A stretch of 64,000 nt of DNA from assembly GCA_003152275.1 (NCBI GenBank), contig PLZU01000041.1:11884-75883 (forward strand), written 5' to 3'. The stretch comes from Actinomycetota bacterium. GTDB lineage: Bacteria > Actinomycetota > Thermoleophilia > Gaiellales > Gaiellaceae. The translations under genes were made by a program, and so were the position numbers. The first letter of the stretch is position 1. Every line of letters begins with the position of its first letter. Positions 15,676 through 24,674 of the stretch are shown in pieces. Below the pieces are notes generated by a model, which was not told where the DNA came from, did not search any database, and saw only the letters and a program-made list of their open reading frames with translations.

Positions 15676-16661
15676 CGGCGTCTCCAGCCGAACTCGCGGC
15701 CTCCCGTCAGACCGGAGGGTCGCAGGATGATCACGAGCGCCATCACGGCGCCGATTGTCACCAGTCGCGTACCGGTTGGAAGCGTGAGACGGAAGCCGAC
15801 GTGCACGGTGTTCTCCGCGTCACCGAGAAACGAGTTGAGCGCGCTGATCGCAAGCGCGCCGAGCACCGCCCCCCAGAGACTCGCGACGCCTCCGAACACG
15901 AGCATCGCAAGCGTGACGAAGGTGAGATCGAGATACGTGAGGTCGGGCGCGATCAGTCCGAGCTGGTGCACGTACAGGCCGCCGGCGAGTCCCGCGAGCG
16001 CACCGCTGAGCGTGAACGCGATCAGGCGTTGGCGATAGACGGAAATACCGGCTGCGCGGGCTGCCGCCGGATCTTCGCGGGTCGCACGCAACATTCGGCC
16101 GAATCGACTGCGCTGGTACCCATACGCCGCCGCGATCGTGATGATCGTCGCTACCGCGAGCGTCCAACGCCCCGCCTCCGGAATGTCGGAGAGCGTCTGT
16201 GCCGTCGGCCCGATTTTCTGCCAGTAGTAGAGGACGTTGGCCGTGATCCCGAGCACCGCGAAGGTCGCAATGCCGGCGGGCAGTCCCGACAGACGCATCA
16301 ACGGCAGGCCAACGGCCAGCCCGTACACACCGCCGGCCGCGGCCGCGAGCGCAAGCGAGGGAACAATGCCGATGTCGGTGTGGCGGAGATACGGAAAGAG
16401 CCCGGGCATCGTGAACGTCTTCGTCTGGGGATCGACAGTGAGAATCCCGCCAAGGTAGATGCCGACGGCAACGAAGCTCACGTGACCGAACGAGATGACG
16501 CCCGAGTTGCCGATGAACACGTAGAGCGCAACCACGATTGCGGTCATCACGAGGGCGTTCTCGAACTCGAGCTGATGGGCCTGCGAAAATGCTCCCGTGA
16601 TCAGTGCCGTGGCCACGACAAGGATGACCGGTGCGCCAAGCTCGGACACCACCCGCCTCAT
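15672..16661 (-). CDS. livM: Branched-chain amino-acid-type ABC transporter permease (LivM)
   Basis: A 329-aa polytopic inner-membrane subunit of a HAAT-family importer. LivM hallmarks: VALYVFIGNSGVISFGHVSF, the EAA-like cytoplasmic loop MLRATREDPAAARAAGISVY, and VFGGVASLWGAVLGALAI. The ATG at 16661 overlaps the LivH gene end by 4 nt. The frame stays open further upstream, but that is antisense noise over livH. With LivH, two ATPases and a binding protein encoded just upstream, it forms a complete uptake system; the substrate need not be an amino acid. Confidence 0.9.
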   Translation of the reverse strand: MRRVVSELGAPVILVVATALITGAFSQAHQLEFENALVMTAIVVALYVFIGNSGVISFGHVSFVAVGIYLGGILTVDPQTKTFTMPGLFPYLRHTDIGIVPSLALAAAAGGVYGLAVGLPLMRLSGLPAGIATFAVLGITANVLYYWQKIGPTAQTLSDIPEAGRWTLAVATIITIAAAYGYQRSRFGRMLRATREDPAAARAAGISVYRQRLIAFTLSGALAGLAGGLYVHQLGLIAPDLTYLDLTFVTLAMLVFGGVASLWGAVLGALAISALNSFLGDAENTVHVGFRLTLPTGTRLVTIGAVMALVIILRPSGLTGGREFGWRRR

Positions 16662-17551
16662 ACGCGCTCCACCTGTCGCGCGTGCAGTGGCGCGAACAGC
16701 CCTGCGGGACGAAGCAAGAGCACGAGAATCACAGAGCCGTAGACGACCGCGGGGAGGTAGACGGTCTGTTGCGACGAGAGCAGGTCGCCGAACATGCCGT
16801 AGACGAAGCCGACGGCGAACCCTCCGAGTGCGGCGCTCCAGAGACGGTCGAGCCCGCCGACGACGACGCCGACGAGCGCGAAGATCGTGATCGGCACGCC
16901 CATCTGGGGCTGCACGAGCGGGTTCGAGACGGTGTAGAGCACGCTCACTGCCGCGGCCAGCACACCGGCGACGACGAACGACAGTCCGATCACACGGTTC
17001 GCGCGCACGCCAAGGATTCGCGCGGTGCGGAAGTCCTGGGCGGCCGCACGGACATGCAGGCCAATGGTCGTACGATTCAGCAGGGCCCCCGTTGCCAGGA
17101 GGAGAATCGCACCTGTCACGGTCGTGACAAGCAGGATCCAGCGGATGTCGACGCCGTCGACTGTGAACGCGCTGTTCAGCTGGCCGAGCGTTCCGACGAT
17201 CTGGCCGCGCGAGCCGAAGGCGAGCAAGTAGATCGCCTGGAGCAGGAAGCTGACTGCGAACGTCGCGACGAGCATCGCGGCGGGCGAAGCGCCCATCCGG
17301 CGCAGCGGGCGGAACGCAACTCGCTCCTGTACAAGTGCTAGCGCGACCACCGCTGCGACGCACATGAGGATCGCGAGCGGCGCGGGCCACCCACCCGTGT
17401 ACGCAAGCACGTAGGCGCCGGCGGTGATCAGCTCGCCGTACGCGAAGTTGATCAGCCGCATCACCCCGAACACGAGACCGATTCCAACGGCCACGAGCCC
17501 GTAGAGCGCGCCGAGCGAGATCGCGTCTGCGATTGCCTGGCCCCAGTTCAC
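16658..17551 (-). CDS. livH: Branched-chain amino-acid-type ABC transporter permease (LivH)
   Basis: A 297-aa membrane subunit. Typical LivH start: ISLGALYGLVAVGIGLVFGV followed by MRLINFAYGELITAGAY. The cytoplasmic coupling loop reads LHVRAAAQDFRTARILGVRA, and VVVGGLDRLWSAALGGFAVG lies near the end. The GTG at 17551 overlaps the LivF stop by 4 nt, so translation is coupled. It pairs with the LivM gene downstream. This copy belongs to the first of two Liv systems in the window. Confidence 0.9.
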   Translation of the reverse strand: MNWGQAIADAISLGALYGLVAVGIGLVFGVMRLINFAYGELITAGAYVLAYTGGWPAPLAILMCVAAVVALALVQERVAFRPLRRMGASPAAMLVATFAVSFLLQAIYLLAFGSRGQIVGTLGQLNSAFTVDGVDIRWILLVTTVTGAILLLATGALLNRTTIGLHVRAAAQDFRTARILGVRANRVIGLSFVVAGVLAAAVSVLYTVSNPLVQPQMGVPITIFALVGVVVGGLDRLWSAALGGFAVGFVYGMFGDLLSSQQTVYLPAVVYGSVILVLLLRPAGLFAPLHARQVERV

Positions 17552-18261
17552 GAGAGGTAGGCCGCCGTGAGCTTGTCGGTGTCGCCCGCGTCGCCCGGAC
17601 CGAGTGTGAGGCGCAGCCGTCCGTTCGCGATCACGTGCGTCCGGTCGGCGAATGCGATCGTCATCTGGGCGCGCTGTTCGACGAGCAGGATCGAGACGCC
17701 GCGCTCGCGGATCCCGGCAAGCGTCGCAAACAGGGTCTCGACGACCGTCGGGGCAAGGCCGAGCGAGGGCTCGTCGAGTAATAGAACGTCTGGTCGCGCG
17801 ACGAGCGCGCGCGCGATCGCGAGCTGCTGCTGCTGCCCGCCGGAGAGCGCGCCGGCATTCCGGCGTGCGAAGTCGCGCACAACCGGGAAGAGCGACTCCA
17901 CCCAGGCGACGTCGGCGGCGAGCCCGTCATTGCTGCGCCGTGCGGCGAAGCCGAGCCGCAGATTCTCGGCGACGGTCAACGACGAATAGATGTGCCGGCC
18001 CTCGGGCACGAGCGCGACGCCGAGCCGTGCGACGCGTTCTGGGCTGAAGCCGCGAAGCGATCGGCCGCGCACGCGGATGTCGCCGACTGCCGGCGGAACG
18101 ACGCCCATGACTGCGTGGAGGGTCGAGGATTTGCCGGCCCCGTTCGGGCCGACGAGTCCGACGATTTCGCCCTCGCCGACCTCGAGGTCGATGCCGCGCA
18201 CGGCGGGCACGCCGGCGTAATGCACCTCGAGGTTTTCGAGGGCGAGCGCGGGCTCAGACAT
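17548..18261 (-). CDS. livF: ABC transporter ATP-binding protein (LivF)
   Basis: A 237-aa cytosolic ATPase of the LivF branch. Walker A is GLVGPNGAGKSS, the Q-loop/LivF marker region is ALVPEGRHIYSSLTVAENLR, the ABC signature is LSGGQQQQLAIARAL and Walker B is VLLLDEPSLGLAP. ATG 18261 is preferred over the in-frame ATG at 18276 because it begins at the conserved MSEPAL region and gives the 8-nt overlap usual in this operon. It works with the LivG gene upstream and the two permeases downstream. Confidence 0.92.
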   Translation of the reverse strand: MSEPALALENLEVHYAGVPAVRGIDLEVGEGEIVGLVGPNGAGKSSTLHAVMGVVPPAVGDIRVRGRSLRGFSPERVARLGVALVPEGRHIYSSLTVAENLRLGFAARRSNDGLAADVAWVESLFPVVRDFARRNAGALSGGQQQQLAIARALVARPDVLLLDEPSLGLAPTVVETLFATLAGIRERGVSILLVEQRAQMTIAFADRTHVIANGRLRLTLGPGDAGDTDKLTAAYLS

Positions 18262-19015
18262 CGCGCCCGCTGCCACCGAGGTAGGCGTTCGCGACGTCGA
18301 TGTTCTTCCGGATCTCCTCCGGCGTCCCCTCGGCGAGTGTGCGGCCCTGGTCGAGCACCTGGATCCGGTCGCAAACGTCGAGGATCAGGGTGACGTTGTG
18401 GTCGATCAGGAGCACACCGGCCCCGTGCTCGTCACGCACCGACCGCACCACGGCGGCGAGGTCGGGCACCTCGGCCTCAGTGAGACCGGCGGCCGGCTCG
18501 TCCATCAGCACGAACCGCGGTTCGGTGGCAAGTGCCCGCGCGACGCCGAGCTTGCGCTCGTCACCGTGCGGCAGCACCGACGCAGCCTCGTCTGCACGCG
18601 CGGCGAGGCCGAGTGCGCCGAGCAAGCGATGGGCGCGCGTGCGCGCATCCCGCGACGACGCACCGACGCCGAGTGCAGCAACTTCGACGTTCTCGCGCAC
18701 CGTCAATCCCTTGAAGGCATGCCCGTGCTGGAACGTGCGCGCGAGCCCTGCCCGTCCGCGTCGCTGCGGCGGCCAGCGGGTGACGTCTCGCTCCTCGAGC
18801 TCAACGCGGCCGGTCGTTGGGAAATCGAAGCCTGTGAGCACGTTCACGAGCGTTGTCTTGCCCGCGCCATTCGGCCCGATGAGTCCGACCACCTCGCTTC
18901 GCGCCAGCTCAAGGTCGACGTCCGTGAGCGCCTGCAAGCCTTCGAATGAACGAGAGACGCCGACCGCCCGGAGCAGTCCGGACGGTCGGCGCCTCTGCGG
19001 GTCCTGCTCTGCCAC
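18254..19015 (-). CDS. livG: ABC transporter ATP-binding protein (LivG)
   Basis: A 253-aa ATPase from GTG 19015, 8 nt after the end of the binding-protein gene. Walker A is GLIGPNGAGKTT, the LivG-specific GRAGLARTFQHGHAFKGLTV segment follows, and Walker B is FVLMDEPAAGLTE. The ABC signature is weakened: where LSGGxQ is expected the protein reads LPHGDERKLGVARAL. The C-terminus is the usual EGTPEEIRKNIDVANAYLGG. The signature change occurs in some functional LivG proteins, so I do not call it inactive. Confidence 0.9.
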   Translation of the reverse strand: MAEQDPQRRRPSGLLRAVGVSRSFEGLQALTDVDLELARSEVVGLIGPNGAGKTTLVNVLTGFDFPTTGRVELEERDVTRWPPQRRGRAGLARTFQHGHAFKGLTVRENVEVAALGVGASSRDARTRAHRLLGALGLAARADEAASVLPHGDERKLGVARALATEPRFVLMDEPAAGLTEAEVPDLAAVVRSVRDEHGAGVLLIDHNVTLILDVCDRIQVLDQGRTLAEGTPEEIRKNIDVANAYLGGSGRDV

Positions 19016-19023
19016 GCGCCTCG

Positions 19024-20235
19024 CTAGCGGCCGATGTTGGCAGGTGAAGACGCCGTGACGAGCTTGACGAACTTCGCGACGTTGTCCTCGATCTCGATCA
19101 CGCGGTACGCACGACCGAACACCGTGTGAAGGTTCGCGCTGAAGCTCACGTTGCCCGAGAGCGTCGGGAGCTTGTGGAACTTCACCATGATGCTCGCAAG
19201 CTTCGCACCGTTCGTTGAGCCGCCGGCCTTCTTCACCGCCGCGGCGATCCCATCGATCGCGGCCGCGCCGCCGAGGAACCCGCCGGTCTGCGCCGGGTGG
19301 CCCGCCGCCTTCATCTGAGCCTCGAACGCGCGCACCTTCGCCGACGGATCGTCGCCGTACACGGAGGCGTACGTGAGGTAGAAGAAGTTTGTGACCTTCG
19401 GGTTCGTCGGCCACCAGTAGTTCCCGTCGCTCGCCCACCCGTTGATGATCGGCGTGTTGTTGTGGAGGCTGCGCAGGCCCGACACGAACGCCGGCTGGTC
19501 AGCACCGAACGACGTGCAGAACATGATCGCATCCGACTTCTCGTTGTTCACGCGACTGACGACGTTGTTGATCGTCTTGTCTCCCTGTGTGAACGACTCC
19601 TGCGCGACGATCTTGCCGCCGAGCTGCGTGAAGCGGGCAGTGAACGCCTTGCAGTCGTCCTGGAAGTAGCGAAGCAGGTTGTCGGTGACGACGACAGCCG
19701 TCCGCCAACCCTTGGTGTTGTAACCGAACTCGGCGGCGGCGGCACCCTCGTCCTGTGCAGCGTTTCCGAACGAGAAACCGAGCTTGCCCTTCGCTCCGAA
19801 CCGGATCGGGCTGAGCTCGTCCGTGCCGAGGCACGGCGCGATCGTCAGCTTGCCGGCGTTCAGGAACTCCTGCGCGGCGGGTGCCGCGTAGTTCACATCG
19901 CAGGTCACCCAGCCGATGTCGACCTTCTTCTGCAGCATCTGCACGGCGAACTGCTTCGTCTTCGCCGGGTCGAGCTGGTCGTTCAGGAACACGATCTTCA
20001 GCGGGCGCCCATCGACGCCGCCCTTCTTGTTGATGGCCTTGATCTCGAGCTGCGCCGCGAGCAGCGCCGGCGCATCGAAGGGGGCCATGTTCTTCGTCAA
20101 GTCGACGACTGCGCCGATGACGATCGGCTTCCCTGCGGCCGCCGTGTCCGTGCGTGCTGCAGCCGTCGCGGCGAGAACGCCCGCGGCGACGGCGATGATC
20201 ACAAGCGCTATGCGCGCCCGTGTGATGTGTGTCAT
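19024..20235 (-). CDS. livK: Liv-type ABC transporter substrate-binding protein
   Basis: A 403-aa secreted or lipid-anchored periplasmic-binding-fold protein (peripla_BP_6). ATG 20235 has GAGGAG 7 nt upstream; it starts MTHITRARIALVIIAVAAG, a Sec signal without an obvious lipobox Cys. The mature start KPIVIGAVVDLTKNMAPFDA is typical of amino-acid/amide binding proteins, followed by INKKGGVDGRPLKIVFLNDQ and TINNVVSRVNNEKSDAIMFC. It heads the transporter genes and follows the sugar-isomerase-like gene by 23 nt. It determines the substrate of the import system, which I cannot name. Confidence 0.9.
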   Translation of the reverse strand: MTHITRARIALVIIAVAAGVLAATAAARTDTAAAGKPIVIGAVVDLTKNMAPFDAPALLAAQLEIKAINKKGGVDGRPLKIVFLNDQLDPAKTKQFAVQMLQKKVDIGWVTCDVNYAAPAAQEFLNAGKLTIAPCLGTDELSPIRFGAKGKLGFSFGNAAQDEGAAAAEFGYNTKGWRTAVVVTDNLLRYFQDDCKAFTARFTQLGGKIVAQESFTQGDKTINNVVSRVNNEKSDAIMFCTSFGADQPAFVSGLRSLHNNTPIINGWASDGNYWWPTNPKVTNFFYLTYASVYGDDPSAKVRAFEAQMKAAGHPAQTGGFLGGAAAIDGIAAAVKKAGGSTNGAKLASIMVKFHKLPTLSGNVSFSANLHTVFGRAYRVIEIEDNVAKFVKLVTASSPANIGR

Positions 20236-20258
20236 CACGTCTCCTCTCTTGGGGCGGC

Positions 20259-21128
20259 TCATGCCGCGACCCTCCGTTCCTCCCAGCACTGAGTAAAGCT
20301 CTCGCGGCTACGCCGCACGAGCTCCGATGGTTCGATGTTCCACAGCGAATCGGGATACGTGATGCCGAATGCGCCGTTGTCGGAGAAGATCTCGAGGTCG
20401 TAATAGCCGTTCCAGCCGCCGCGCTCGAGCGCGGCGAGGATCGTGGGGACGTCGGCCACGCCGTCGCCCGGCAGCACACGGTCGGCCCAGCCGCGCGTCG
20501 GGTCGCGCCAATCGTCGACATGGACGCCGACGAAGCGGTGCGCGTGCCGCTCGATCTCGTCAAGAAGGTCGGGCGTGTTCCAGAGGTGCCACACGTCGAA
20601 CTGGATGCCGACCGCAGGCGAACCTACCTCGTCGATCAGCTGGACGGCGTCGCCCAGTGTGTTGACGATCGACCAGTTCTCGATTCCGTCCGCCTGGAAC
20701 GGCTCGAGTGCCACGCGCATCCCCGTGCGCTCCGCCTCGGCCGCGATCTCGCGCAGTCCGCCAACCACCGTTCCGCGGTCGCCGGGACCCGTGAGGCAGA
20801 CGATGCCGGTCGGGCGAAAAGCCGCCAGCCGGTGAATCGATCGGAGGAGCGAGTCGATGCGCTCCCGCGGGTCTTCCGGGCCCGGCAGGAGCGGCAGCGG
20901 CAGGATCGACGGGACCACCGGTACGGCGGAAGCGGCGCCGAGCCCGCTCGCTGCCAGAAGGGCGAGGGCGTCGTCGTCGTTCGGGCCGTCGCGGAGCTTC
21001 ATTTCCCAGATCCCGATCGCGTCGATGCCGCCGTCGCCGTACGCGCGAACGTCGTCCTCGAAGCTCGCGGTGAGCGTGCTCACCTGCGAGATCGAGAACT
21101 GCGGCAGCCGCTGAGATCCCGTCGACAC
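20259..21128 (-). CDS. Sugar phosphate isomerase/epimerase-like TIM-barrel protein
   Basis: A 289-aa member of the xylose-isomerase-like TIM-barrel family (AP endonuclease 2 superfamily). Metal-binding blocks are visible: RVALEPFQ with Glu, VGIQFDVWHLWNTPDLLD with Asp/His, HRFVGVHVDDWRDPTRGW with Asp/His, and WNGYYDLEIFSDNGAFG with Glu. Such proteins isomerise or epimerise sugar or hydroxyacid substrates. It is the first gene of the 21.1-11.1 kb operon and is divergent from a GntR regulator, with a palindrome in the 63-bp spacer. GTG start. Its presence suggests a polyol- or hydroxypyruvate-like intermediate, but this is inference. Confidence 0.8.
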   Translation of the reverse strand: MSTGSQRLPQFSISQVSTLTASFEDDVRAYGDGGIDAIGIWEMKLRDGPNDDDALALLAASGLGAASAVPVVPSILPLPLLPGPEDPRERIDSLLRSIHRLAAFRPTGIVCLTGPGDRGTVVGGLREIAAEAERTGMRVALEPFQADGIENWSIVNTLGDAVQLIDEVGSPAVGIQFDVWHLWNTPDLLDEIERHAHRFVGVHVDDWRDPTRGWADRVLPGDGVADVPTILAALERGGWNGYYDLEIFSDNGAFGITYPDSLWNIEPSELVRRSRESFTQCWEERRVAA

Positions 21129-21151
21129 CCGGAAGGCGCGATCTTTTCAGA

Positions 21152-21172
21152 CATTTGACATCTGATCAAGTG
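21152..21172. promoter_or_regulatory. Imperfect palindrome, candidate GntR operator
   Basis: CATTTGA-N7-TCAAGTG in the 63-bp spacer between the divergent isomerase and GntR genes. The two 7-nt arms match at six of seven positions when one is reverse-complemented. FadR-subfamily GntR regulators often bind short palindromes in exactly this kind of divergent spacer. Placement fits control of both the catabolic operon and the regulator gene. Confidence 0.5.
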
Positions 21173-21191
21173 TGGTTCAGGGTCCGCGTCG

Positions 21192-21887
21192 GTGGAAACG
21201 TCGCTGGAGGTTGCCGCGGGCGCCGCGGTCCGGCATCGGACGATGGCGGAGGCGGCTCTGGAGCGCCTGCGCGAGGCGATCATCATGGGCGAGCTGACGC
21301 CAGGCACGCCCCTCCGGCTCGAAGATCTCGCCCGCCAGCTCGGGATGAGCATATCGCCGATCCGCGAGGCGGTGCGGCAACTCGAGGCGCTCGGGCTCGC
21401 CGAGCACATTCCGCACCACGGCGCAAAGGTGATGCGCCTCGACGTGGAGGAGCTGCGCGAGCTCTTCGCGATCCGGCTCGCCCTCGAGAGCATGGCGGTG
21501 CGGCGCGCCGCGGAGCTGTTCGAACCTGGCGACGCGGCCGCGGCCCGCGCGCATCTGACCGCGTACGACGAGGCGCGGCATCGCGGTGACATCCGCGCCG
21601 CCGTGCACGCGCATGGATCGTTCCACTTCGCGTTGTACGAGGCGGCGCGGTCGTCGTGGCTCCTGCGTCTGATCCGCCCTGCGTGGGACTCCTGCGAGCG
21701 CTATCGCCCGGTACTGCTGGCGGAAGGCACGGTGCAAGACCGGCACGAAGAGCTCGATGTCGAGCTGCTCGAGGCATGCGCAGCGCACGATGCGGACCGC
21801 GCTGGTCGCGCGTTGCACGACCATCTCGAGCTCGCAACGGATATTTACACCGTCGAGCTCAAGGGCCGCTCAATCTTCGCGTTCTAG
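21192..21887 (+). CDS. GntR-family transcriptional regulator (FadR/FCD subfamily)
   Basis: A 231-aa regulator. The winged helix-turn-helix occupies residues about 17-85 (AALERLREAIIMGELTPGTP, LEDLARQLGMSISPIREAVR), then the FCD effector domain: RLALESMAVRRAAELF, HGSFHFALYEAARSSWLLRL and DHLELATDIYTVE with the usual Asp/His metal and ligand positions. GTG 21192 is used; an ATG at 21243 would remove part of the first helix. It is divergent from the Liv/TDO operon, so it likely represses that operon and responds to its carboxylate substrate. The stop overlaps the convergent flavoprotein gene by 4 nt (CTAG). Confidence 0.9.
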   Translation: METSLEVAAGAAVRHRTMAEAALERLREAIIMGELTPGTPLRLEDLARQLGMSISPIREAVRQLEALGLAEHIPHHGAKVMRLDVEELRELFAIRLALESMAVRRAAELFEPGDAAAARAHLTAYDEARHRGDIRAAVHAHGSFHFALYEAARSSWLLRLIRPAWDSCERYRPVLLAEGTVQDRHEELDVELLEACAAHDADRAGRALHDHLELATDIYTVELKGRSIFAF

Positions 21888-23491
21888 CTGAAGAGCCCGC
21901 GAATCTTCGTGACTGCGCGCTGCGAGGGAGGCGGCTTCAGCAGCTCGTGCGCAACGAGCGTTCCCGAGCCCGCGCCGAGGCCCGGGCCCGGCCACGTACT
22001 CGCGCCGATGTGCCACAGCCGCTCGACCGCGGTCGCGTGGCCGGGGCTGCGCGAGAACGGGCGCCAGAGGAAATTCTGATTGAGCGAGAGCGCGCCACCG
22101 TACGGATCGCCATGGCGGAGATTCACGTTCATCCGTTCGAGGTCGGCGGGTGAGAGCACGACGCGGCGCAGCAGGCTCGATTCGAGATTCGGGATGAGCT
22201 TCGCGAGCCGCGCCTGGATCCGGTTGGCGTAACGCTCCTTCAGCCGCTCCGACCACACGCCCGCGCCGACATCGAGTTCGCCTGCGGCGTCGCCCTTGAC
22301 GTGCCACGGCAGCTCCTGGAGCTGAATCCAGAGCAGGCCCTTGCCCTCCGGCGCACGTGACGGGTCGATCGTCAGTGGTTGGCCGACGACGATCGTCGCT
22401 TCCGCCGGCAGCAAGCCACGTTCTGCCTCGTTCACGGCGCGCGACACACCGTCGAGCCCGGGCGTAACGTGCACGATCGCGGTCTCGTTCAGTCGCTCGT
22501 CACCGAGCCAGCGCGCGGGTTCCGACAGCGCGAAATGGATTTGCATCTCGGAGCGCCCGTATCGGAACCGCCGTGCGCCCTCGACGACAGCAGTCGGAAC
22601 TTCCGTTTCGTCGAGCAGCCGCTCGTACAACTGCGTCGGTGTGACGTTCGCGATCACCGCTCGCTCTGCGCTGACGGTCTCACCGCCTGCGGTGCGCACC
22701 CCCGTCGCGCGCCCGCTCTGCACAAGCACACGGTCGACGTCGACTCCGGTCTCGCAGGTCCCGCCGTGATCTCTGATCAGCTGGACGAGCGCGTCCGCGA
22801 GCTTGCTGCCGCCTCCACGCGGGATCGGCATCCCGCCTTCCTGCAGGGCGACGGCAATCACTTGCGTCATGAAGCCGGACGCCGCAGCATCGGGTCCGAG
22901 CCCGGTGTGCAGCACCCACGGTGCGAGCAAGCCGTGGGCATGCTCAGACTCGAACGTCTGCTGGAGCCAGTCGCGGCTCGTCTGCAGAAGATCACCTGCG
23001 AATGCAGCGAGGCCCTTGCGGCCGAGCCGGCGGACGGCTTTCGCGCCGAACGCGAGACCCGACGGTGACCACAGCTCGGTGCCGAGCACTCCGAAGGCAA
23101 GGTCGGCGTTCGGCCAGAAGCGCTCGAGCATGTCCGGCCACTCCGGGCCGATCTCCTTGGCGTTGCCCTCAGCTTCGCGAAGCAGGAACGACGCTTTGCC
23201 GTTCGGGAACGCGGTCGCGGTCGGAAGCGTTGTGTTCAGATACTCGAGTCCGCGCGCCGCGAGGTCGTCGCCGAGCTCAGCGTGGGCCGCACCACCGACC
23301 CACAGCGGGTGCCACGCACTGAAGACGTCGTGCACGAAGCCCGGCTCGGTGATCTCTGCGGAGTGAATCGCGCCGCCAAGCCAATCGTTGCGCTCGAGCA
23401 CGCAGACCCGCCACCCGGCGCGTGCGAGCAGAGCGCCGCACGCAAGCGAGTTGACGCCGCTGCCGACGATAACTGCGTCGAAATCAGCCAT
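21884..23491 (-). CDS. Phytoene-dehydrogenase-like FAD-dependent oxidoreductase
   Basis: A 535-aa flavoprotein of the carotenoid desaturase / amine oxidase-like family. FAD-binding Rossmann motif near the N-terminus: FDAVIVGSGVNSLACGALLA followed by GWRVCVLERNDWLGGAIHSA; the C-terminal flavin segment is LWHIGASTWPGPGLGAGSGT. ATG 23491 overlaps the upstream synthase gene by 8 nt and begins at the conserved MADFDAV. It is the last gene of the 41.4-21.9 kb minus-strand block. No carotenoid genes are present, so oxidation of a catabolic intermediate seems more likely than pigment synthesis. Confidence 0.85.
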   Translation of the reverse strand: MADFDAVIVGSGVNSLACGALLARAGWRVCVLERNDWLGGAIHSAEITEPGFVHDVFSAWHPLWVGGAAHAELGDDLAARGLEYLNTTLPTATAFPNGKASFLLREAEGNAKEIGPEWPDMLERFWPNADLAFGVLGTELWSPSGLAFGAKAVRRLGRKGLAAFAGDLLQTSRDWLQQTFESEHAHGLLAPWVLHTGLGPDAAASGFMTQVIAVALQEGGMPIPRGGGSKLADALVQLIRDHGGTCETGVDVDRVLVQSGRATGVRTAGGETVSAERAVIANVTPTQLYERLLDETEVPTAVVEGARRFRYGRSEMQIHFALSEPARWLGDERLNETAIVHVTPGLDGVSRAVNEAERGLLPAEATIVVGQPLTIDPSRAPEGKGLLWIQLQELPWHVKGDAAGELDVGAGVWSERLKERYANRIQARLAKLIPNLESSLLRRVVLSPADLERMNVNLRHGDPYGGALSLNQNFLWRPFSRSPGHATAVERLWHIGASTWPGPGLGAGSGTLVAHELLKPPPSQRAVTKIRGLFS

Positions 23492-24674
23492 CTGCGAGCT
23501 CTCGGAACTCCTCGTCGGTGACGAGACCACGCTTGCGCGTCCCGAGTTCCTTCACCTTCGCGAGCAGCTCCACGCGTGCCGCTTCGGGCACGTCGACTCC
23601 AAGCTCCTCCGCCTTGATCCGGATCGAGTCGAGCCCGCTTTTCTTGCCGAGCACGATGCCGCGCTCGGCCGCGACGAGGGTCGACGAGTACGGCTCGATC
23701 GACGGTGGATCGTGGAACTGCGAGGCGACGGCACCCGACTCGCGTCGGAAGAGCGTCTCCCCTGTCACCGGCTTCCACGGCTCGAGCGCGTAGCCGGACA
23801 GTGCTTGCACGCTCGCAGCGACAGCTCGGATGCGGTCGAGTCGCAGGTTCGACTCGACGCCGTAGAGCGCGCGCAGAGTGAGCGCGACCTCGCCGAGGTT
23901 CGCGTTACCGGCGCGCTCGCCCATGCCGTTGATCGTCCCCTGGATCCACCGTGCTCCAGCACCGACGGCTGCGACGGCGGACGCGGTCGCGAGACCGAAG
24001 TCGTTGTGCCCGTGGAAGTGCACCGGTACGTCCGGTCCCACCCACTCGACCGTCTTGCCGACGAGATCCGCGACCGCCTCGGGTGAGGCGATCCCGAGCG
24101 TGTCGACGACGACGACCTCGCGTGCGCCCGCCTCGACGGCCGACTTGTAGACGCGCTCGTAGAAGTCGGGCTCGGCGCGGGTCGAATCGACACCGAAAAA
24201 CGCGGCGAGGATCCCGTTGTCGGCTGCGAAGCGCATTGCGCTCGTGATCCGGTCGAGCATCTTCTCACGGTCGACGCCGATCGCGTTCAGCTTCAGATCG
24301 GAGATCGGCGATTCGATCACGGATGCCGGCACGCCGAGCTCGACGAGCGCCTCGAGGTCGGCGGGGACTGCACGCGAAAAGCCCCAGATCTGCGCGCGCA
24401 GACCGGCGGCCGAGATGAGCTTCACCGCGTCCCAGTCGTCTTTCGAGACGCGTGGGAAGCCGGCCTCGATGCGATCGATGCCGAGCTCGTCGAGGAGCTT
24501 CGCGATCTCGAGCTTCTGCTCCGGGTCGAGCACGACGCCGACGGTCTGCTCGCCGTCGCGGAGCGTCGTGTCGTAGAGGCCGACGCTCCCGCCCAGACGG
24601 TACGCGTCGTTCAGGGCGCCGGTCCAGATCTCCCCGGTCAAAAGCAGACCACCCTCAACAGCGCACGATCCCAT
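23484..24674 (-). CDS. Homocitrate synthase / 2-isopropylmalate synthase family protein
   Basis: An acyl-CoA condensing enzyme of the HMGL-like TIM-barrel group (396 aa if started at ATG 24674). Signatures: GLYDTTLRDGEQTVGVVLDP with the catalytic Asp-Arg, GIDRIEAGFPRVS, the metal ligands in VPVHFHGHNDFGLATA, and GMGERAGNANLGEVAL. A TTG at 24641 with GAGGGTGG 7 nt upstream is an alternative, perhaps better, start; ATG 24674 lacks a ribosome site and overlaps the previous gene by 20 nt. There is no LeuA regulatory domain, so it is the short form. It could condense acetyl-CoA with a 2-ketoacid of the pathway, or act as an aldolase. Confidence 0.85.
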   Translation of the reverse strand: MGSCAVEGGLLLTGEIWTGALNDAYRLGGSVGLYDTTLRDGEQTVGVVLDPEQKLEIAKLLDELGIDRIEAGFPRVSKDDWDAVKLISAAGLRAQIWGFSRAVPADLEALVELGVPASVIESPISDLKLNAIGVDREKMLDRITSAMRFAADNGILAAFFGVDSTRAEPDFYERVYKSAVEAGAREVVVVDTLGIASPEAVADLVGKTVEWVGPDVPVHFHGHNDFGLATASAVAAVGAGARWIQGTINGMGERAGNANLGEVALTLRALYGVESNLRLDRIRAVAASVQALSGYALEPWKPVTGETLFRRESGAVASQFHDPPSIEPYSSTLVAAERGIVLGKKSGLDSIRIKAEELGVDVPEAARVELLAKVKELGTRKRGLVTDEEFRELADG

